Shown: positions 9,447 to 22,261 of the stretch, piece after piece
Layout: every line of letters begins with the position of its first letter
How positions within the stretch are numbered: the stretch's first letter is position 1
DNA from: Reyranella sp.
GTDB lineage: Bacteria; Pseudomonadota; Alphaproteobacteria; Reyranellales; Reyranellaceae
NCBI GenBank assembly: GCA_022844015.1
Contig: JALHMO010000021.1
Coordinates: forward strand, 1-54,234
Length of the DNA stretch: 54,234 bases
Reading direction: 5' to 3'
Notes under the pieces: generated by a model
Seen by the model: only the letters and a program-made list of their open reading frames with translations
The model's database searches: none
Told to the model about the DNA's origin: nothing
Program-made: the position numbers and the translations under genes

Positions 9447-11514
9447 CCGCGCGGCCGCCGACAACGGCCCCAAAGCCCGACGCCCGCCCGAGCACGACGT
9501 AGGCCTCGCCGGCATTGCTGCCGCCATCGTCGCCACCCGGTGCGCCGACGATCAGGTCGGCAAAGCCATCGCCGTTCACGTCGCCCGCCGACGACACGCT
9601 GAAGCCGGCCTGGTCGAGCGCTGCATCGCCCTGGACGATAAAACCCGCGGACGGCGAAAGGCTCGCGAGGTCGATCACCGCGCGGCCCCCGGCCACGCTG
9701 CCGAAGCCCGACGCCCGGCCGAGCACGACATAGGCCTCGCCGGCGGTGTTGCCGCCATCGTCGCCGCCGCGCGCCCCAACGACCAGGTCGGCATAGCCGT
9801 CTCCATTCACATCGCCGGCAGAGGAGACGCTGAAGCCTGCCTCGTCGAACGCGGCATCGCCCTGGATGACGAAGCCGTCGGATGGCGCGAGGCTCACGAG
9901 GTCGATCACCGCGCGGCCGTCGACGAGTGCGCCGAAACCCGATGCCCGGCCAAGCACCAGATAGGCCTCGCCGCCATCGCCGGCGCCGCGCGCCCCGACG
10001 ATCAGGTCGTCGAAGCCGTCGCCGTTCACGTCGCCGGCCGACGACACGCTGAACCCAGCCTCGTCGTCCGCCGCGCCACCCCGGACGACGAAGCCGTCGG
10101 ACGGTGCGAGGCCCGCGAGATCGAGGACGGTGCGACCACCGACCACGCTGCCGAATCCTGACGCCCGGCCGAGCACGACATAGGCCTCGCCGGCATCGCT
10201 GCCGCCGTCGTCGCCGCCAGGCGCGCCGACGATCAGGTCGTCGAAGCCGTCGCCGTTCACGTCGCCCGCCGACGAGACGCTCGTGCCGGCGCCGTCGAAC
10301 GCGGCGTCGCCCTGGATGACGAAGCCCAGCGGCGAGGCGAGGACCGTCAGGTCGATCGTCCGCCGGACGAGCAGGTCCGGATCGATGACCTGGCCGACGG
10401 CCACGCGCTGCTCGACGCGAACCTCCGCGTTGCCGTTCAGGTAGTGCTCGAAGGTGATCTCCTCCTCGAGGATGGTGCCGAGCAACGGATGGATGACCGC
10501 CTGGACGACGGTCGTGCCGGCCCAGTGCCACGGCCCGCCGAGCAGCGACACCGCATCGCCGGCATCGCCTGTCACCGCGAGGACGTGCGTGCCAACCGGC
10601 CCCGCCGCGGTCTCGGCGAGCACCGCGAGCCGGTCGAGGATCAACCTGTTGTCGCCCGAGCCGCCGAGGTCGACGCGCTCGATGCCGGAGATCCGGGCGG
10701 CCAGCGTCCGGTCCGTCAGATCGAGGACCAGGCCCGAGCCGGCGAGCGCGAGCGTATCGATCCCGCTGCCGCCGGCGAGGCTGCGGAAGGCGAGGTCGGC
10801 AACCGAGAGCGTGTCCTTGCCGGCGCCGCCGCGGATCGAATCGGCGCCCCCGCCGCCGGCCAGCCGATCGTCGCCGGCCGCGCCCACCAGAATCTCGGCG
10901 GCGACGGAGCCCGTCGTCTCGACTGGAGTCGCCGGAACGTCGACCCTGCCGCCGAACACGACATAAGACTCGCCGGCGCCGCTGCCGCCATCGTCGCCGC
11001 CGGGCGCTCCGACGATCAGGTCGTCGAAGCCGTCACCGTTCACGTCGCCGGCCGACGACACGCTGGTGCCTGCCTGATCGTGCTGCACATCACCCTGGAT
11101 GAAGAAGCCGTCGGCCGCTGCCAGGCTGCCGAGGTCGATCACCCTGCGACCATCGACGAGGCTGCCGAAGCCCGATGCCCGGCCGTACACGACGTACGCC
11201 TCGCCGGCATCGACGCCGCCATCGTCGCCCAGCCGGCCGCCGACGATCAGGTCGGCATGGCCGTCGCCGTTCACGTCGCCGGCCGACGCCGCGCTCCAGC
11301 CGGCAGCGTCGTTCGCCAGGTGGCCCTGGATGACGAGGCCGTCGGACGGCGCGAGACTGCCGAGATCGAGCACCGCGCGGCCGCCGTCGAGAGTTCCGAA
11401 ACCCGACGCCCGGCCGAGCACGACATACGCCGCGCCGGCATTGTCGCCGCCATCGTCGCCGGCCGGCGCGCCGACGATCAGGTCGTCGAAACCATCGCCG
11501 TTCACGTCGCCCAC
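9447..11514 (-). CDS. FG-GAP protein, second fragment (FG-GAP repeats and first RTX-like block)
   Basis: Frame open from the junction near 11514 (a GTG is available there) to a stop at 9346, homologous to the rest of the protein until about 9447. It holds three FG-GAP repeats, an RTX-like block (AEILVGAAGDDRLAGGGGAD, SIRGGAGKDTLSVADLAF), a linker ending EEITFEHYLNGNAEVRVEQ, and four more FG-GAP repeats of about 64 residues, each with SSAGDVNGDGFDDLIVGA and YVVLGRASGFG. Near 9446 the sequence GCGGGGTCGACC lacks one base compared with the equivalent GRAVIDL of other repeats, so the frame is lost. No ribosome binding site is evident at the GTG; independent translation is doubtful. Confidence 0.6.
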
Positions 11515-13283
11515 GCCCCTGCCGCATCGATCGAGAACGTGCCGTAGATCCCGGCCGTAGCCGTCTGCGCCACGAAGGTCGCCGGGCTGTCGACGTCGCT
11601 GATCGCGAGCGTGCCATTCGCCGCCATCTCCGCATCGGCGATCGACACGGTCGCCACCGCCGCCGACAGCACGGCCGCGTCGTTGCGGCCCTCGATCGCG
11701 ACCAGCACGGTGTGCGGCGTGCCATCCGCCGTCGTGACGCCGATCCTCTCCACCAGCGTGTCGCCGTCGTTCAGCCCCTGCACCGCCGCATCGTTGTCGT
11801 CGAGCACGTAGGTCCACGATCCGTCGGCGTCGATCGAGAACAGGCCATGGGCGACAGGCACGCCGACCTGCGGCACGAAGTCGACCGGCCCGCCGGCACT
11901 CTCGCCATCGAGCTCGCCGGTGGCGGTCGCGTCTCCCGCGACCGCGTTCAGGACGCCGCCCTTCTCCGTCACCGTTCCGGTGCCCGTGCCCGAGATCACC
12001 ACCGGCCGGCGGCCGTCGCCCTGGAGATCGACGAGGACCAGGGCCTCGGCCCACACGCTGCCGCCCAGCGCGTCGCGCGGATCGCCGCCGACTCCGTCGA
12101 GCAGCGCGCGCGCGTCCGCCAGGTCGTCGCCCGCCGTCCAGTCGCCGCCCCGGCTGCGCTGCTCCTCGACATAGTGCAGCGTCACCGCCACCTTCGACAT
12201 CAGGGTGGTGATGTCGTGGCCGGCGGCCGTGTTCTGCGCCCCGGCGATGATGTCGACCAGCACCGGGCCGACGGGCTCGCCGGCCGCGAGCCGGGCGCGG
12301 ACCTGCCCCGTCCAGTAGGCCAGGCCCTCCGCATCCGGCAATCGGGCGAAAAGATTGTGGTAGACCTGGGCCAGGAAGCCGGCGATCGCCGTGTCGTCCG
12401 CCGCCAACGGATCGGCCAGGAACGGATAGAGCGCCATCGCCTCGTCGCTCGACCCGAAGGCGCCCGCCAGATCGGCGAGCAGCGCCGCGGGAGCGCGCGA
12501 CGCGCCCGCCTGCCCCAGCAGGTCGAGCCAGAAATCGAAACCCGCCCGGTCCGCCGCCCGTCCGAGGTATGCGACATAGATCGCCGCGACCTGTTCCTCC
12601 CGCGTGAGCCGCAGCAGGTCGAGGGTCGTCGTCGCCCCGACGACGACCGGAACGACATGGATCGCCGCCTCGACGTCGCCGGTCGTTCCGTTGGCGTCGG
12701 CGGCCCGGTAGGTAAACGAGTCGCGCCCGGTGAAGCCCGCCACCGGCACGTAGACGAAGCTGCCGTCCACTGCGAGCGCCACCCCACCATGCTGCGCGAA
12801 CCCGCGCAGGCTGGCGACCGCCGGGCCCTCGACCCCGTCGTTGAACAGCACGCCGGACGCCGGCGGCACGGCGAGCGTCCCGCCTTCGAGCACGACATAG
12901 GCGTCGCGCTGCGCCGTCACGTCGTCGTTCTCGATCACCGCCGTCGCGCTCGACGTGCCCTGCGTCAGCCCGGCCGACGGCGCGGACAATGTCACCGTGA
13001 GACTCTCGTCGGCCTCGAACAGCAGATCGCCGCGCACGTCGATCGCGACGCTAACCGACATCACCCCGGGGGCCAGCACCGCGATGCCCGAGGGCACCAT
13101 GCCGTCCGCGAAGTCGGCGCCCGACGCGAACCCGGTCCCGTTGCCGTGCACCGCCCAGTGCACGCTGCGGGTCGAGGACGCCGCTTCGTCCAGCGCGACG
13201 ACGAACGTGAAGCGGGTCGTTCCCGACGGACCTTCCCGCTTCGCCGCCGACCCCACGGCCGCGGCAATGCTCACAGTCGGCAT
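11502..13283 (-). CDS. FG-GAP protein, N-terminal fragment (Calx-beta, cadherin-like, DUF4214, VCBS)
   Basis: 593 codons from an ATG at 13283. Residues about 25-130 look like a Calx-beta domain (ending TSSATAVIENDD). About 135-220 is a cadherin-like domain (ASGVLFNDGVEG, GFTGRDSFTYRAADANG). About 225-390 is DUF4214, with AAIYVAYLGRAADRAGFDFW and AQVYHNLFARLPDAEGLAYW. About 455-590 is a VCBS segment (HGLFSIDADGSWTYVLDD, then YGTFSIDAAGAW). Translation stops just after GAWAT, where a second VCBS hairpin should continue, and the DNA runs directly into an FG-GAP repeat in another frame. As it stands it would encode a secretion-less fragment without calcium repeats. Confidence 0.7.
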   Translation of the reverse strand: MPTVSIAAAVGSAAKREGPSGTTRFTFVVALDEAASSTRSVHWAVHGNGTGFASGADFADGMVPSGIAVLAPGVMSVSVAIDVRGDLLFEADESLTVTLSAPSAGLTQGTSSATAVIENDDVTAQRDAYVVLEGGTLAVPPASGVLFNDGVEGPAVASLRGFAQHGGVALAVDGSFVYVPVAGFTGRDSFTYRAADANGTTGDVEAAIHVVPVVVGATTTLDLLRLTREEQVAAIYVAYLGRAADRAGFDFWLDLLGQAGASRAPAALLADLAGAFGSSDEAMALYPFLADPLAADDTAIAGFLAQVYHNLFARLPDAEGLAYWTGQVRARLAAGEPVGPVLVDIIAGAQNTAAGHDITTLMSKVAVTLHYVEEQRSRGGDWTAGDDLADARALLDGVGGDPRDALGGSVWAEALVLVDLQGDGRRPVVISGTGTGTVTEKGGVLNAVAGDATATGELDGESAGGPVDFVPQVGVPVAHGLFSIDADGSWTYVLDDNDAAVQGLNDGDTLVERIGVTTADGTPHTVLVAIEGRNDAAVLSAAVATVSIADAEMAANGTLAISDVDSPATFVAQTATAGIYGTFSIDAAGAWAT

Positions 13284-13707
13284 CTCAGTTCCGATATCGA
13301 TGGATCGATGCGCTGCATCCAGCGCTCATGGCCTGCTCCGGCACACTGGCACATGAGCTCGCGACGCCCACCCGGTCCCAGCCGGATCGAAACGACGATG
13401 TCACTCGCTTCCCCATTAGCTCGCGGCGAGGCGGCCCGATCCATCGAAGAACGCAGGGACTGCCCCCGAGGAAAGTTCGGCGATGCCCAATCCCAGGCCA
13501 GCTCTTCCAGTCATGTCGCGCCTCGTCGCGGTGACAGGTGCTGCTGCCATTGAACGCCGCTGCGCAGCACTATGAACCCACACTCACCACGGCCGAGCTT
13601 ACGTGACGTCGACTGCAGCCGCAAAACGACCCCGCCGCCGAGAATGCGGCCGTCGCGCGTGGCCTCCATTGCTACAGTCGAATGCCCTGGTTTGCGCCCG
13701 CTTCCGC
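13284..13707. other. Intergenic stretch without recognisable features
   Basis: 424 bp between the start of the FG-GAP gene and the end of the ferritin-like gene. I see no convincing coding frame, RNA gene or family A-D repeat. The promoter of the FG-GAP gene would have to lie in its left part, but I cannot identify -35/-10 boxes with confidence. Confidence 0.5.
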
Positions 13708-14526
13708 TCACGCTCCCTGGGCGGAATGCTTGCCGACGCTGCGGCGGAGGAACCACAGGCCGGCGCGGGTCATCAGGCTGTTGAGGCGGCCTTGCGGCTG
13801 CAGGCCGACGGCCTTCAGCACCATCGCCATGGCGCGCTGGACGTGGCTCTCGCGATAGAGCGGATAGGCGCGGCTTGCATAGGCGCGGGCGGCGCGCTTG
13901 CGGTCGTAGACCGCCCCGGCCGGCTCGTTGGCGGCGAAATAGGCGTAGGCCAGCTCGTCGTCCTCGCTCTCGGCCAGGCGGCCCCAGCCGATGCGCAGGC
14001 GCGCGAAGCGGCTCAGCCGGTCGCGCTCGAGGCAGCGCCGCAGATGGTCGTAGAACAGCTTGTAGTGGCGGAACTCGTCGGCCGCGATCCTGGCGCAGAT
14101 CTGCTTGAGGACGGGCTCGGCGCTCGCGTCCTTGAGCGCGCTGTAATAGGAGCTGGTGCCGGTCTCGACGATGCAGCGCGCCATCATCTCGCCGGCCTGG
14201 CTGCCGCGCACCGAGCTGCTCGCATCGAGCGGCAGCTTGTAGCCGGCGCGGAAGCGCTCGAAGGCCTGGTCGAAGCTCCAGCCCGGGTCGGCCATCTCGG
14301 CCCAGCGGCCGAGCGCCATGCCGTGCTGCACCTCCTCGACCGCCCAGGTGTCGACGGCCGCCTTGAACGCCGGATCGTCGGCAAAGACGCGGCCGAGATA
14401 GATGCCGTAGTCGCCCCCGTTGCGCTCCACCAGGGCCGCAGCCTTGATGTTGCGCAGAATCTCCGGATCGACCTTCGACGCGTCGAACCGATCCCAGGCG
14501 ATCGTTTCGAGTGTCCAGTTGCCCAT
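13708..14526 (-). CDS. Ferritin-like di-iron domain protein
   Basis: A 272-residue soluble protein with a four-helix ferritin-like pattern. Candidate metal ligands are Glu and His in WAVEEVQHGMALGRW, Glu in QAGEMMARCIVETGTSS, and Glu and His in IAADEFRHYKLFYDHL, matching two ExxH motifs and a paired helix glutamate as in rubrerythrin-like or acyl-ACP-desaturase-like folds. Its reaction cannot be told from sequence. The ATG at 14526 (MGNWTLETIAWDRF) is preferred to the longer frame starting at 14607 because the extension is low-quality and GAGGG lies about 10 bases upstream. The C-terminus ends in a basic segment. It is probably transcribed alone. Confidence 0.8.
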   Translation of the reverse strand: MGNWTLETIAWDRFDASKVDPEILRNIKAAALVERNGGDYGIYLGRVFADDPAFKAAVDTWAVEEVQHGMALGRWAEMADPGWSFDQAFERFRAGYKLPLDASSSVRGSQAGEMMARCIVETGTSSYYSALKDASAEPVLKQICARIAADEFRHYKLFYDHLRRCLERDRLSRFARLRIGWGRLAESEDDELAYAYFAANEPAGAVYDRKRAARAYASRAYPLYRESHVQRAMAMVLKAVGLQPQGRLNSLMTRAGLWFLRRSVGKHSAQGA

Positions 14527-14710
14527 GCTTCGAGCACCCTCGGCGACTTGTCGCTTTTGCGTAATAAAGCGGGGCTGGGGCCGGCTTGCAATGGCCCGCC
14601 CGTGCACATCTGGAATAATTACCCGGGCCGGCCGGTGAATATCACCCTCCGGCGCGGGCTTACGACCCGATCTTCAGTGGCCCGCTCAGCGGGTCGCCCC
14701 TATCACCGAC

Positions 14711-14882
14711 GGGGCATTCGCATTGGCAAATACACCGTCATCCCGACCGAAGCCGAGCGTAGCGCGGCGCAGTGGAGGGACCTCTCTTGTCGTCGCATCA
14801 ACAAGACAAGGTCCCTCGACTGCGTCGCCAATGGCGCTGTAACCAGCGCCTGATCGGGCGGCTCCGCTCGGGATGACGGGCG
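14711..14882. mobile_element. Family B element B1, MITE-like, degraded right end
   Basis: The left terminus GGGCATTCGCATTGGCAAA is followed by the family core: CGTCATCCCGACCGAAGCC, GTGGAGGGACCTCTCTTG, an inverted CAAGGTCCCTCGACTGCG, and GGCTCCGCTCGGGATGACGG. The right terminal repeat is missing or diverged. It occupies most of the 383-bp gap between atpC and the ferritin-like gene; no gene is seen there. Confidence 0.65.
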
Positions 14883-14909
14883 AGAGTAGCAGAGGCGAGC
14901 GGCCTGCAA

Positions 14910-15323
14910 TCAGCGGGTCGCGTAGTAGGCCTGGGCGCGGCGCAGGTCCCTGGCGATGGCGACGGCCTTCGCGGCTGCCGCCTTCTCGTGCTCGCCCTGG
15001 GCGTCGACCAGGTCGCGCTCGGCGGCCCGCTCGCGCTCGGCGAGGTCCTCGGCCGTGACCTCCTCGAACGGCATGGCCTCGTCGGCCAGCACGGTGCAGC
15101 GCTCCGGCGTCACCTCGGCAAAGCCGCCGGCCACCAGGTAGCGCTTGTCGACCTTGTTGCCCTGCAGCACCTCGAGCACGCCCGGCCGGACGGTCGAGAT
15201 CAGCGGCGCGTGGCCGTGCAGGACGCCGAAATCGCCCTCGCTGCCCGGCACGACGACCATGTCGGCCTCGGTCGCGAGCAGCTCGCGCTCGGGCATGACC
15301 AGCCGGAAAGTGACCTTGGCCAT
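14910..15323 (-). CDS. atpC: ATP synthase F1 epsilon subunit
   Basis: A 137-residue subunit of the F1 central stalk, which couples rotation to catalysis and restrains ATP hydrolysis. The N-terminal beta-barrel part shows FRLVMPERELLATEADMVVV and PGSEGDFGVLHGHAPLIST, the hallmark of this family; the C-terminal part is an alanine-rich helical segment (AERERAAERDLVDAQGEHEK). It is the last gene of the atpHAGDC operon, 4 bp after atpD. Cytoplasmic face of the inner membrane. Start is the ATG giving MAKVTFRLVMPE. Confidence 0.96.
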   Translation of the reverse strand: MAKVTFRLVMPERELLATEADMVVVPGSEGDFGVLHGHAPLISTVRPGVLEVLQGNKVDKRYLVAGGFAEVTPERCTVLADEAMPFEEVTAEDLAERERAAERDLVDAQGEHEKAAAAKAVAIARDLRRAQAYYATR

Positions 15324-15327
15324 CGTC

Positions 15328-16788
<1,461 letters not shown>

Positions 16789-17676
16789 CTAGATGGCCTC
16801 GGCGCCCGAAATGATCTCGATGAGCTCCTTGGTGATCGATGCCTGGCGCGAGCGGTTCATCTGCAGCGTCAGTTTCTTGATCACGTCGCCGGCGTTGCGC
16901 GCCGCGCTGTCCATCGCCGTCATCTGCGAGCCGTAGAAGCTCGCCGCGTTCTCCAGCAGAACGCGGAAGATCTGGACGGTGAGATTGCGCGGCAGCAGGT
17001 CGGTCAGGATCTCGCCCTCGTCCGGCTCGAACTCGTAGACGGCGCCTCCGGCGGTCGCCGGCGCCGCATTCGAGTCACCCTCGGGCGCGGGCGGCGGGAT
17101 GAGCTGCTGGCGGGTGACGACCTGGGTCATCGCCGACTTGAAGCGGTTGAAGATCACCGTGGCGACGTCGAACTCGCCCGCCTCGAACATCGCCATGACG
17201 CGGGTGGCGACCTTCTGGGCGTCGCCGTACGACAATCTCGGCCGGCCGAGATCGGTGATGGTCTCGACGATGTTGCCGGCGAAGTCGCGGCGCAGCTGGT
17301 CGCGGCCCTTGCGACCGACCGCCAGCACCTTGACCGTCTTGCCTTCGGCCAGCAGAGAGCGGATCAACCGCCGCGCCTCGCGCACGATCGAGCTGTTGAA
17401 GGCGCCGCACAGGCCGCGGTCGCCGGTGGCGACGATCACCAGGTGGACCCTGTCGGATCCGGTGCCGGCGAGCAGGCGCGGGCCGGTGCCGCCGTTGAAG
17501 CTGGCGCCGAGCGAGGCCATCAGGCTGTCCATGGCTTCGGCATAGGGCCGGGCCGCCATGGCCTGCTCCTGGGCGCGCCGGAGCTTGGCCGCGGCGACCA
17601 TCTTCATGGCCTTGGTGATCTTCTGCGTCGACTGGACGCTTCGGATCCTGAGGCGGAAGGTTTTGAGGCTGGGCAT
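16789..17676 (-). CDS. atpG: ATP synthase F1 gamma subunit
   Basis: A 295-residue rotor shaft subunit. The N-terminal coiled-coil helix ([36 protein letters not shown]) and the C-terminal helix ([40 protein letters not shown]) are both recognisable and complete. [18 protein letters not shown] is a family signature. A short insertion of about 20 residues ([19 protein letters not shown]) in the middle domain is typical of alphaproteobacterial gamma chains. It follows atpA by 16 bp. Confidence 0.97.
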   Translation of the reverse strand: MPSLKTFRLRIRSVQSTQKITKAMKMVAAAKLRRAQEQAMAARPYAEAMDSLMASLGASFNGGTGPRLLAGTGSDRVHLVIVATGDRGLCGAFNSSIVREARRLIRSLLAEGKTVKVLAVGRKGRDQLRRDFAGNIVETITDLGRPRLSYGDAQKVATRVMAMFEAGEFDVATVIFNRFKSAMTQVVTRQQLIPPPAPEGDSNAAPATAGGAVYEFEPDEGEILTDLLPRNLTVQIFRVLLENAASFYGSQMTAMDSAARNAGDVIKKLTLQMNRSRQASITKELIEIISGAEAI

Positions 17677-17692
17677 CTCGACCTGCGAAGGC

Positions 17693-19219
<1,527 letters not shown>

Positions 19220-19783
19220 TTAGGCAACCCCCTTCATGGCAAGCTGCAAGCGCTGCAGCTTGCTGCGGATGGACGAATCGAACAGGCGCGAGCCGACCTT
19301 GACGACGAGGCCGCCCAGGATATCGGGCTCGACCCGCGTATCGATGGAAACCTTGGCACCGCCCAGCACGCCACGCAGCGACTCAGCTAGCTGCTGGAGC
19401 TGGCCGGGCGTGAGCGCCACGGCCGACGTGACGGTGGCGGTGGTCTCGCCGCGCCGGCTCGCCAGCTCGGCCAGGAAGGCCGAGGCCATGGCGACCAGGT
19501 CGCGGGCGCGGCCGTTGGCGGCGACGGTGCCGATGAAATTGCGCGTCAGGCCCTTGATGCCGGCGGCGTCGAGCACGGCCAGCAGGGCCCTGCCCTGGGC
19601 CTCGCGGCCGATCACCGGGCTCGCCAGCAGGCGGGCAAGCTCGTGGCTCTCCCCGACCAGGGAGCGAAAGGTGGTGAGGTCCTGGGCGACCTGATCGAGA
19701 GACCTGGCATTGTCCGCCAGCTCGAACAGCGCGCTGGCATAGCGACCGGCCACGACGGACGTGGCGGAGGTGGCGGAAGTCAC
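19220..19783 (-). CDS. atpH: ATP synthase F1 delta subunit
   Basis: A 187-residue subunit (equivalent to mitochondrial OSCP) that joins the alpha subunits to the peripheral stalk. Conserved N-terminal VAGRYASALFELADN and the C-terminal DTRVEPDILGGLVVKVGSRL plus FDSSIRSKLQRLQLAMKG identify it. I use the GTG at 19783, which places the family start just before the YASALFELA helix; the longer open frame to 19924 adds unrelated sequence. First gene of the operon. The Fo genes are not in the window, as expected for alphaproteobacteria, where they form a separate cluster. Confidence 0.93.
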   Translation of the reverse strand: MTSATSATSVVAGRYASALFELADNARSLDQVAQDLTTFRSLVGESHELARLLASPVIGREAQGRALLAVLDAAGIKGLTRNFIGTVAANGRARDLVAMASAFLAELASRRGETTATVTSAVALTPGQLQQLAESLRGVLGGAKVSIDTRVEPDILGGLVVKVGSRLFDSSIRSKLQRLQLAMKGVA

Positions 19784-19968
19784 TGTGAAAGCCTCTCCAT
19801 TGCCGTTTGGTCCAGCCGGCAACTGACTGATCCGGCAGGACTTCCCCGGGAGAACGTGCTGAGCGGCCCGTCGCCCCACCCCGGAAAAGCGCGCGTTGCT
19901 AGCATGCGGTCTGCCCTCGCGCAAGATTGTGAAAGCTCGATATTACCGCGGTTTTTCAGCGCGTTATG

Positions 19969-22248
19969 TCACAGGAAGGAATAGGGATCGACATCGATCT
20001 GCAGTCGCACTGAACCGGGCAGCCCGATCCGCTCCAGCCAGGCGTGCAACAGAGGTTGCAGTGCGATATCGCGGCGCGTCTTGAGCAGGAAGCGGCGGCG
20101 GTGGCGGCCGCGCAGCAGGGCCAGCGGCGCCGTCGAGGGCCCGAGCACCGTGATGCCGTCGCCGTGCGGCGCCCGCCGCGCCACCGCCGCACAGACATTA
20201 TCCACAGCGGCGGGCTCGGGCCCCGAGATGATCAATGCCGCCAGCCGCCCGAATGGCGGCATGCCGGCGGCGCGACGGTCGGCGAGCTCGGCGGCGACGA
20301 AGCGCTCGCGGTCGCCCGACACCAGGGCCTGCATCACGGCATGCTCGGGCATGTGGGTCTGGACCAGCGCCCGGCCCGGCCGGTCCTCGCGGCCGGCCCG
20401 TCCGGCGACCTGGTACAGGAGCTGGAAGGTGCGCTCGGCGGCGCGCAGGTCGCCGCCGTTCAGGCCGAGATCGGCATCGACCACCGCGACCAGGGTGAGG
20501 TTGGGGAAATGATGCCCCTTGGCCGCCATCTGGGTGCCGATCAGGATGTCGATCTCGCCCGCGATCATGCGCTCGACGGCGGCCGTCGCCTCGTCGCGGT
20601 TCATCAGGCTGTCCGAGGTGAACAGCTCGAGCCGTGCCTCGGGAAACAGCGCCATCGCCTCCTCGGCGAGGCGCTCGACGCCGGGCCCGCAGGCGACGAA
20701 CTGATCGACCGCGCCGCAAGACTTGCAGGCCTGCTCGGGCGGCTCGGCGTGGCCGCAATGATGGCAGATCAGCGAGCGGCGGAAGCGATGCTCGACCAGC
20801 CAGGCCGAGCATTGCGGGCATTCGATGCCATGGCCGCAGGCGCGGCACAGGGTGAGCGGCGCATAGCCCCGCCTGTTGAGGAACAGCAGGGTCTGCTCGC
20901 CGGCCGCCAGGGTCTGCTTCATCGCCTCGACGACCGGCGGCGACAGCCAGCGCCCGCGCGCCGGCTGCTCGCGCCGCAGATCGACGGCGCTGAGCTTCGC
21001 CAGGTCGAGCCCGCCGTGCCGTGCCGGCAGGTGCACCGCGCCGTAGCGGCCGGACGACACGTTGACCACGCTCTCGAGCGACGGCGTCGCCGAGGCGAGC
21101 ACGACCGGCGCCGACACCAGGCGGGCGCGCACCACCGCCATGTCGCGCGCATTGTAGGTGACTCCTTCCTCCTGCTTGAACGAGCCGTCGTGCTCCTCGT
21201 CGACCACGATCAGGCCGAGGTTGGCGAACGGCAGGAACAGCGCCGAGCGCGCGCCGACCACGACCCCGACGCGGCCCTCGGCAATGGCGCGCCAGGTCTC
21301 GCGGCGCTCGAGCGAGGTCAGCCCCGAATGCCACGCCGCCGGCGGCGCGCCGAAGCGATCCTCGAAGCGTTTCAGCCACTGCGCGGTGAGGGCGATCTCG
21401 GGCAGCAGCACCAGCACCTGGCCGCCCGCAGCGAGCGCCGCCGCGATCGCCTCGAAATAGACCTCGGTCTTGCCGGCACCCGGCACGCCGTCGAGCAGGG
21501 TGGCGGAGAAGCCGTGCGCCAGGACCTTGTCCACCAGCCCTTGCGCGGCGACCGCCTGCTCGGCCGACAGGGCCGGTCCCTCGCGCCGCCCGTCGGGCTG
21601 CGGGAAATTTCTTCGCATGACGCGCTCGACGCCTTCGATCAGGCCGACCGACGCCATGGTCTTGACCACCGAGGTGCCGACGCCGGCGAGATGCGCCAGC
21701 TCGGCGAGCGGCAGGGCCGGCCCGTCCTCGAGCTGCGCGAGCACGCGGCGGCGCGCGCTGGTGATCTTGAGCGCGCTGTCCTCCCTCAGGGGCACGGCGC
21801 GGTAGACGACCTCGGTGCGCGGCGCGAGCAAGGCCGTGGGCACGCTCATCGCCATCCTGAGCACCGCGCCGGGCGGCGCCAAGGTATAGGCCGCGACCCA
21901 ATCGACGAAGCGCCGCATGGCGTCGGCCATCGGCAGTGCCGGCAATTGGCCCACGATGTCGCGCAGCTTGTGCGTCGCGACGCCGCCCGTGCCCTCGCCC
22001 CACACCACGCCGACGACCTCTCTCTTGCCGAGCGGCACGACGACGAAGGCGCCCGGCTCGAACGTCTGTCCCTCGGGCACGCTGTAGTCGTAGGCATCGG
22101 CCAGCGGCAGCGGCAGCAGCACGCGCAGCGTTCCCGCCGCGGTGTTTTCCACCGAACCGCCCCCCGCCGGCGCGACCGCCTCGGCTTGTGGCTCCGAGCC
22201 AGAATCGCTAGAAATTGTGGCAGACGCCGAGCCCGAACCACTGGCCAT
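19969..22248 (-). CDS. priA: Replication restart helicase PriA
   Basis: Superfamily 2 DNA helicase that reloads the replisome at stalled forks. The 759-residue frame has the N-terminal DNA-binding part ([19 protein letters not shown]), Walker [16 protein letters not shown], the DEEH box [14 protein letters not shown], a zinc-binding region with eight cysteines ([13 protein letters not shown], then [18 protein letters not shown]), and motif V/VI regions [13 protein letters not shown] and [19 protein letters not shown]. The first 40 residues are low complexity and outside the family; the GTG at 22152 giving [15 protein letters not shown] may be the true start. The annotated ATG lies 13 bp from the start of the divergent transaldolase gene. 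Confidence 0.95.
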   Translation of the reverse strand: MASGSGSASATISSDSGSEPQAEAVAPAGGGSVENTAAGTLRVLLPLPLADAYDYSVPEGQTFEPGAFVVVPLGKREVVGVVWGEGTGGVATHKLRDIVGQLPALPMADAMRRFVDWVAAYTLAPPGAVLRMAMSVPTALLAPRTEVVYRAVPLREDSALKITSARRRVLAQLEDGPALPLAELAHLAGVGTSVVKTMASVGLIEGVERVMRRNFPQPDGRREGPALSAEQAVAAQGLVDKVLAHGFSATLLDGVPGAGKTEVYFEAIAAALAAGGQVLVLLPEIALTAQWLKRFEDRFGAPPAAWHSGLTSLERRETWRAIAEGRVGVVVGARSALFLPFANLGLIVVDEEHDGSFKQEEGVTYNARDMAVVRARLVSAPVVLASATPSLESVVNVSSGRYGAVHLPARHGGLDLAKLSAVDLRREQPARGRWLSPPVVEAMKQTLAAGEQTLLFLNRRGYAPLTLCRACGHGIECPQCSAWLVEHRFRRSLICHHCGHAEPPEQACKSCGAVDQFVACGPGVERLAEEAMALFPEARLELFTSDSLMNRDEATAAVERMIAGEIDILIGTQMAAKGHHFPNLTLVAVVDADLGLNGGDLRAAERTFQLLYQVAGRAGREDRPGRALVQTHMPEHAVMQALVSGDRERFVAAELADRRAAGMPPFGRLAALIISGPEPAAVDNVCAAVARRAPHGDGITVLGPSTAPLALLRGRHRRRFLLKTRRDIALQPLLHAWLERIGLPGSVRLQIDVDPYSFL

Positions 22249-22261
22249 TGGAACAGTTTAT

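Larger units (their letters stand above)
6071..13283 (-). pseudogene. Giant secreted FG-GAP/VCBS/RTX repeat protein gene, broken by four frame changes
   Basis: On the minus strand a single modular protein of about 2,400 residues can be read if the frame is changed at about 11510, 9446, 7549 and 7320. Domain order: Calx-beta; cadherin-like domain; DUF4214; VCBS repeat; 3 FG-GAP repeats; RTX-like block; 7 FG-GAP repeats; RTX-like block; 7 FG-GAP repeats; RTX-like C-terminus. FG-GAP units carry the calcium motif DVNGDGFDDLIVGAP, as in integrin-alpha propellers. No N-terminal signal peptide is seen, and an RTX-type C-terminus fits type I secretion. At 9446 and 7549 a single missing base explains the break; at 11510 a stretch of sequence appears lost. 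The gene is either decayed or hit by sequencing errors in a GC-rich repeat; raw sequence alone does not settle this. Confidence 0.75.

Noticed and set aside
6700..11500. Regular near-identical units about 200 bp apart, at first sight like a tandem DNA array or CRISPR
   Set aside because: Units are coding FG-GAP repeats with variable spacing and no short repeat-spacer structure.
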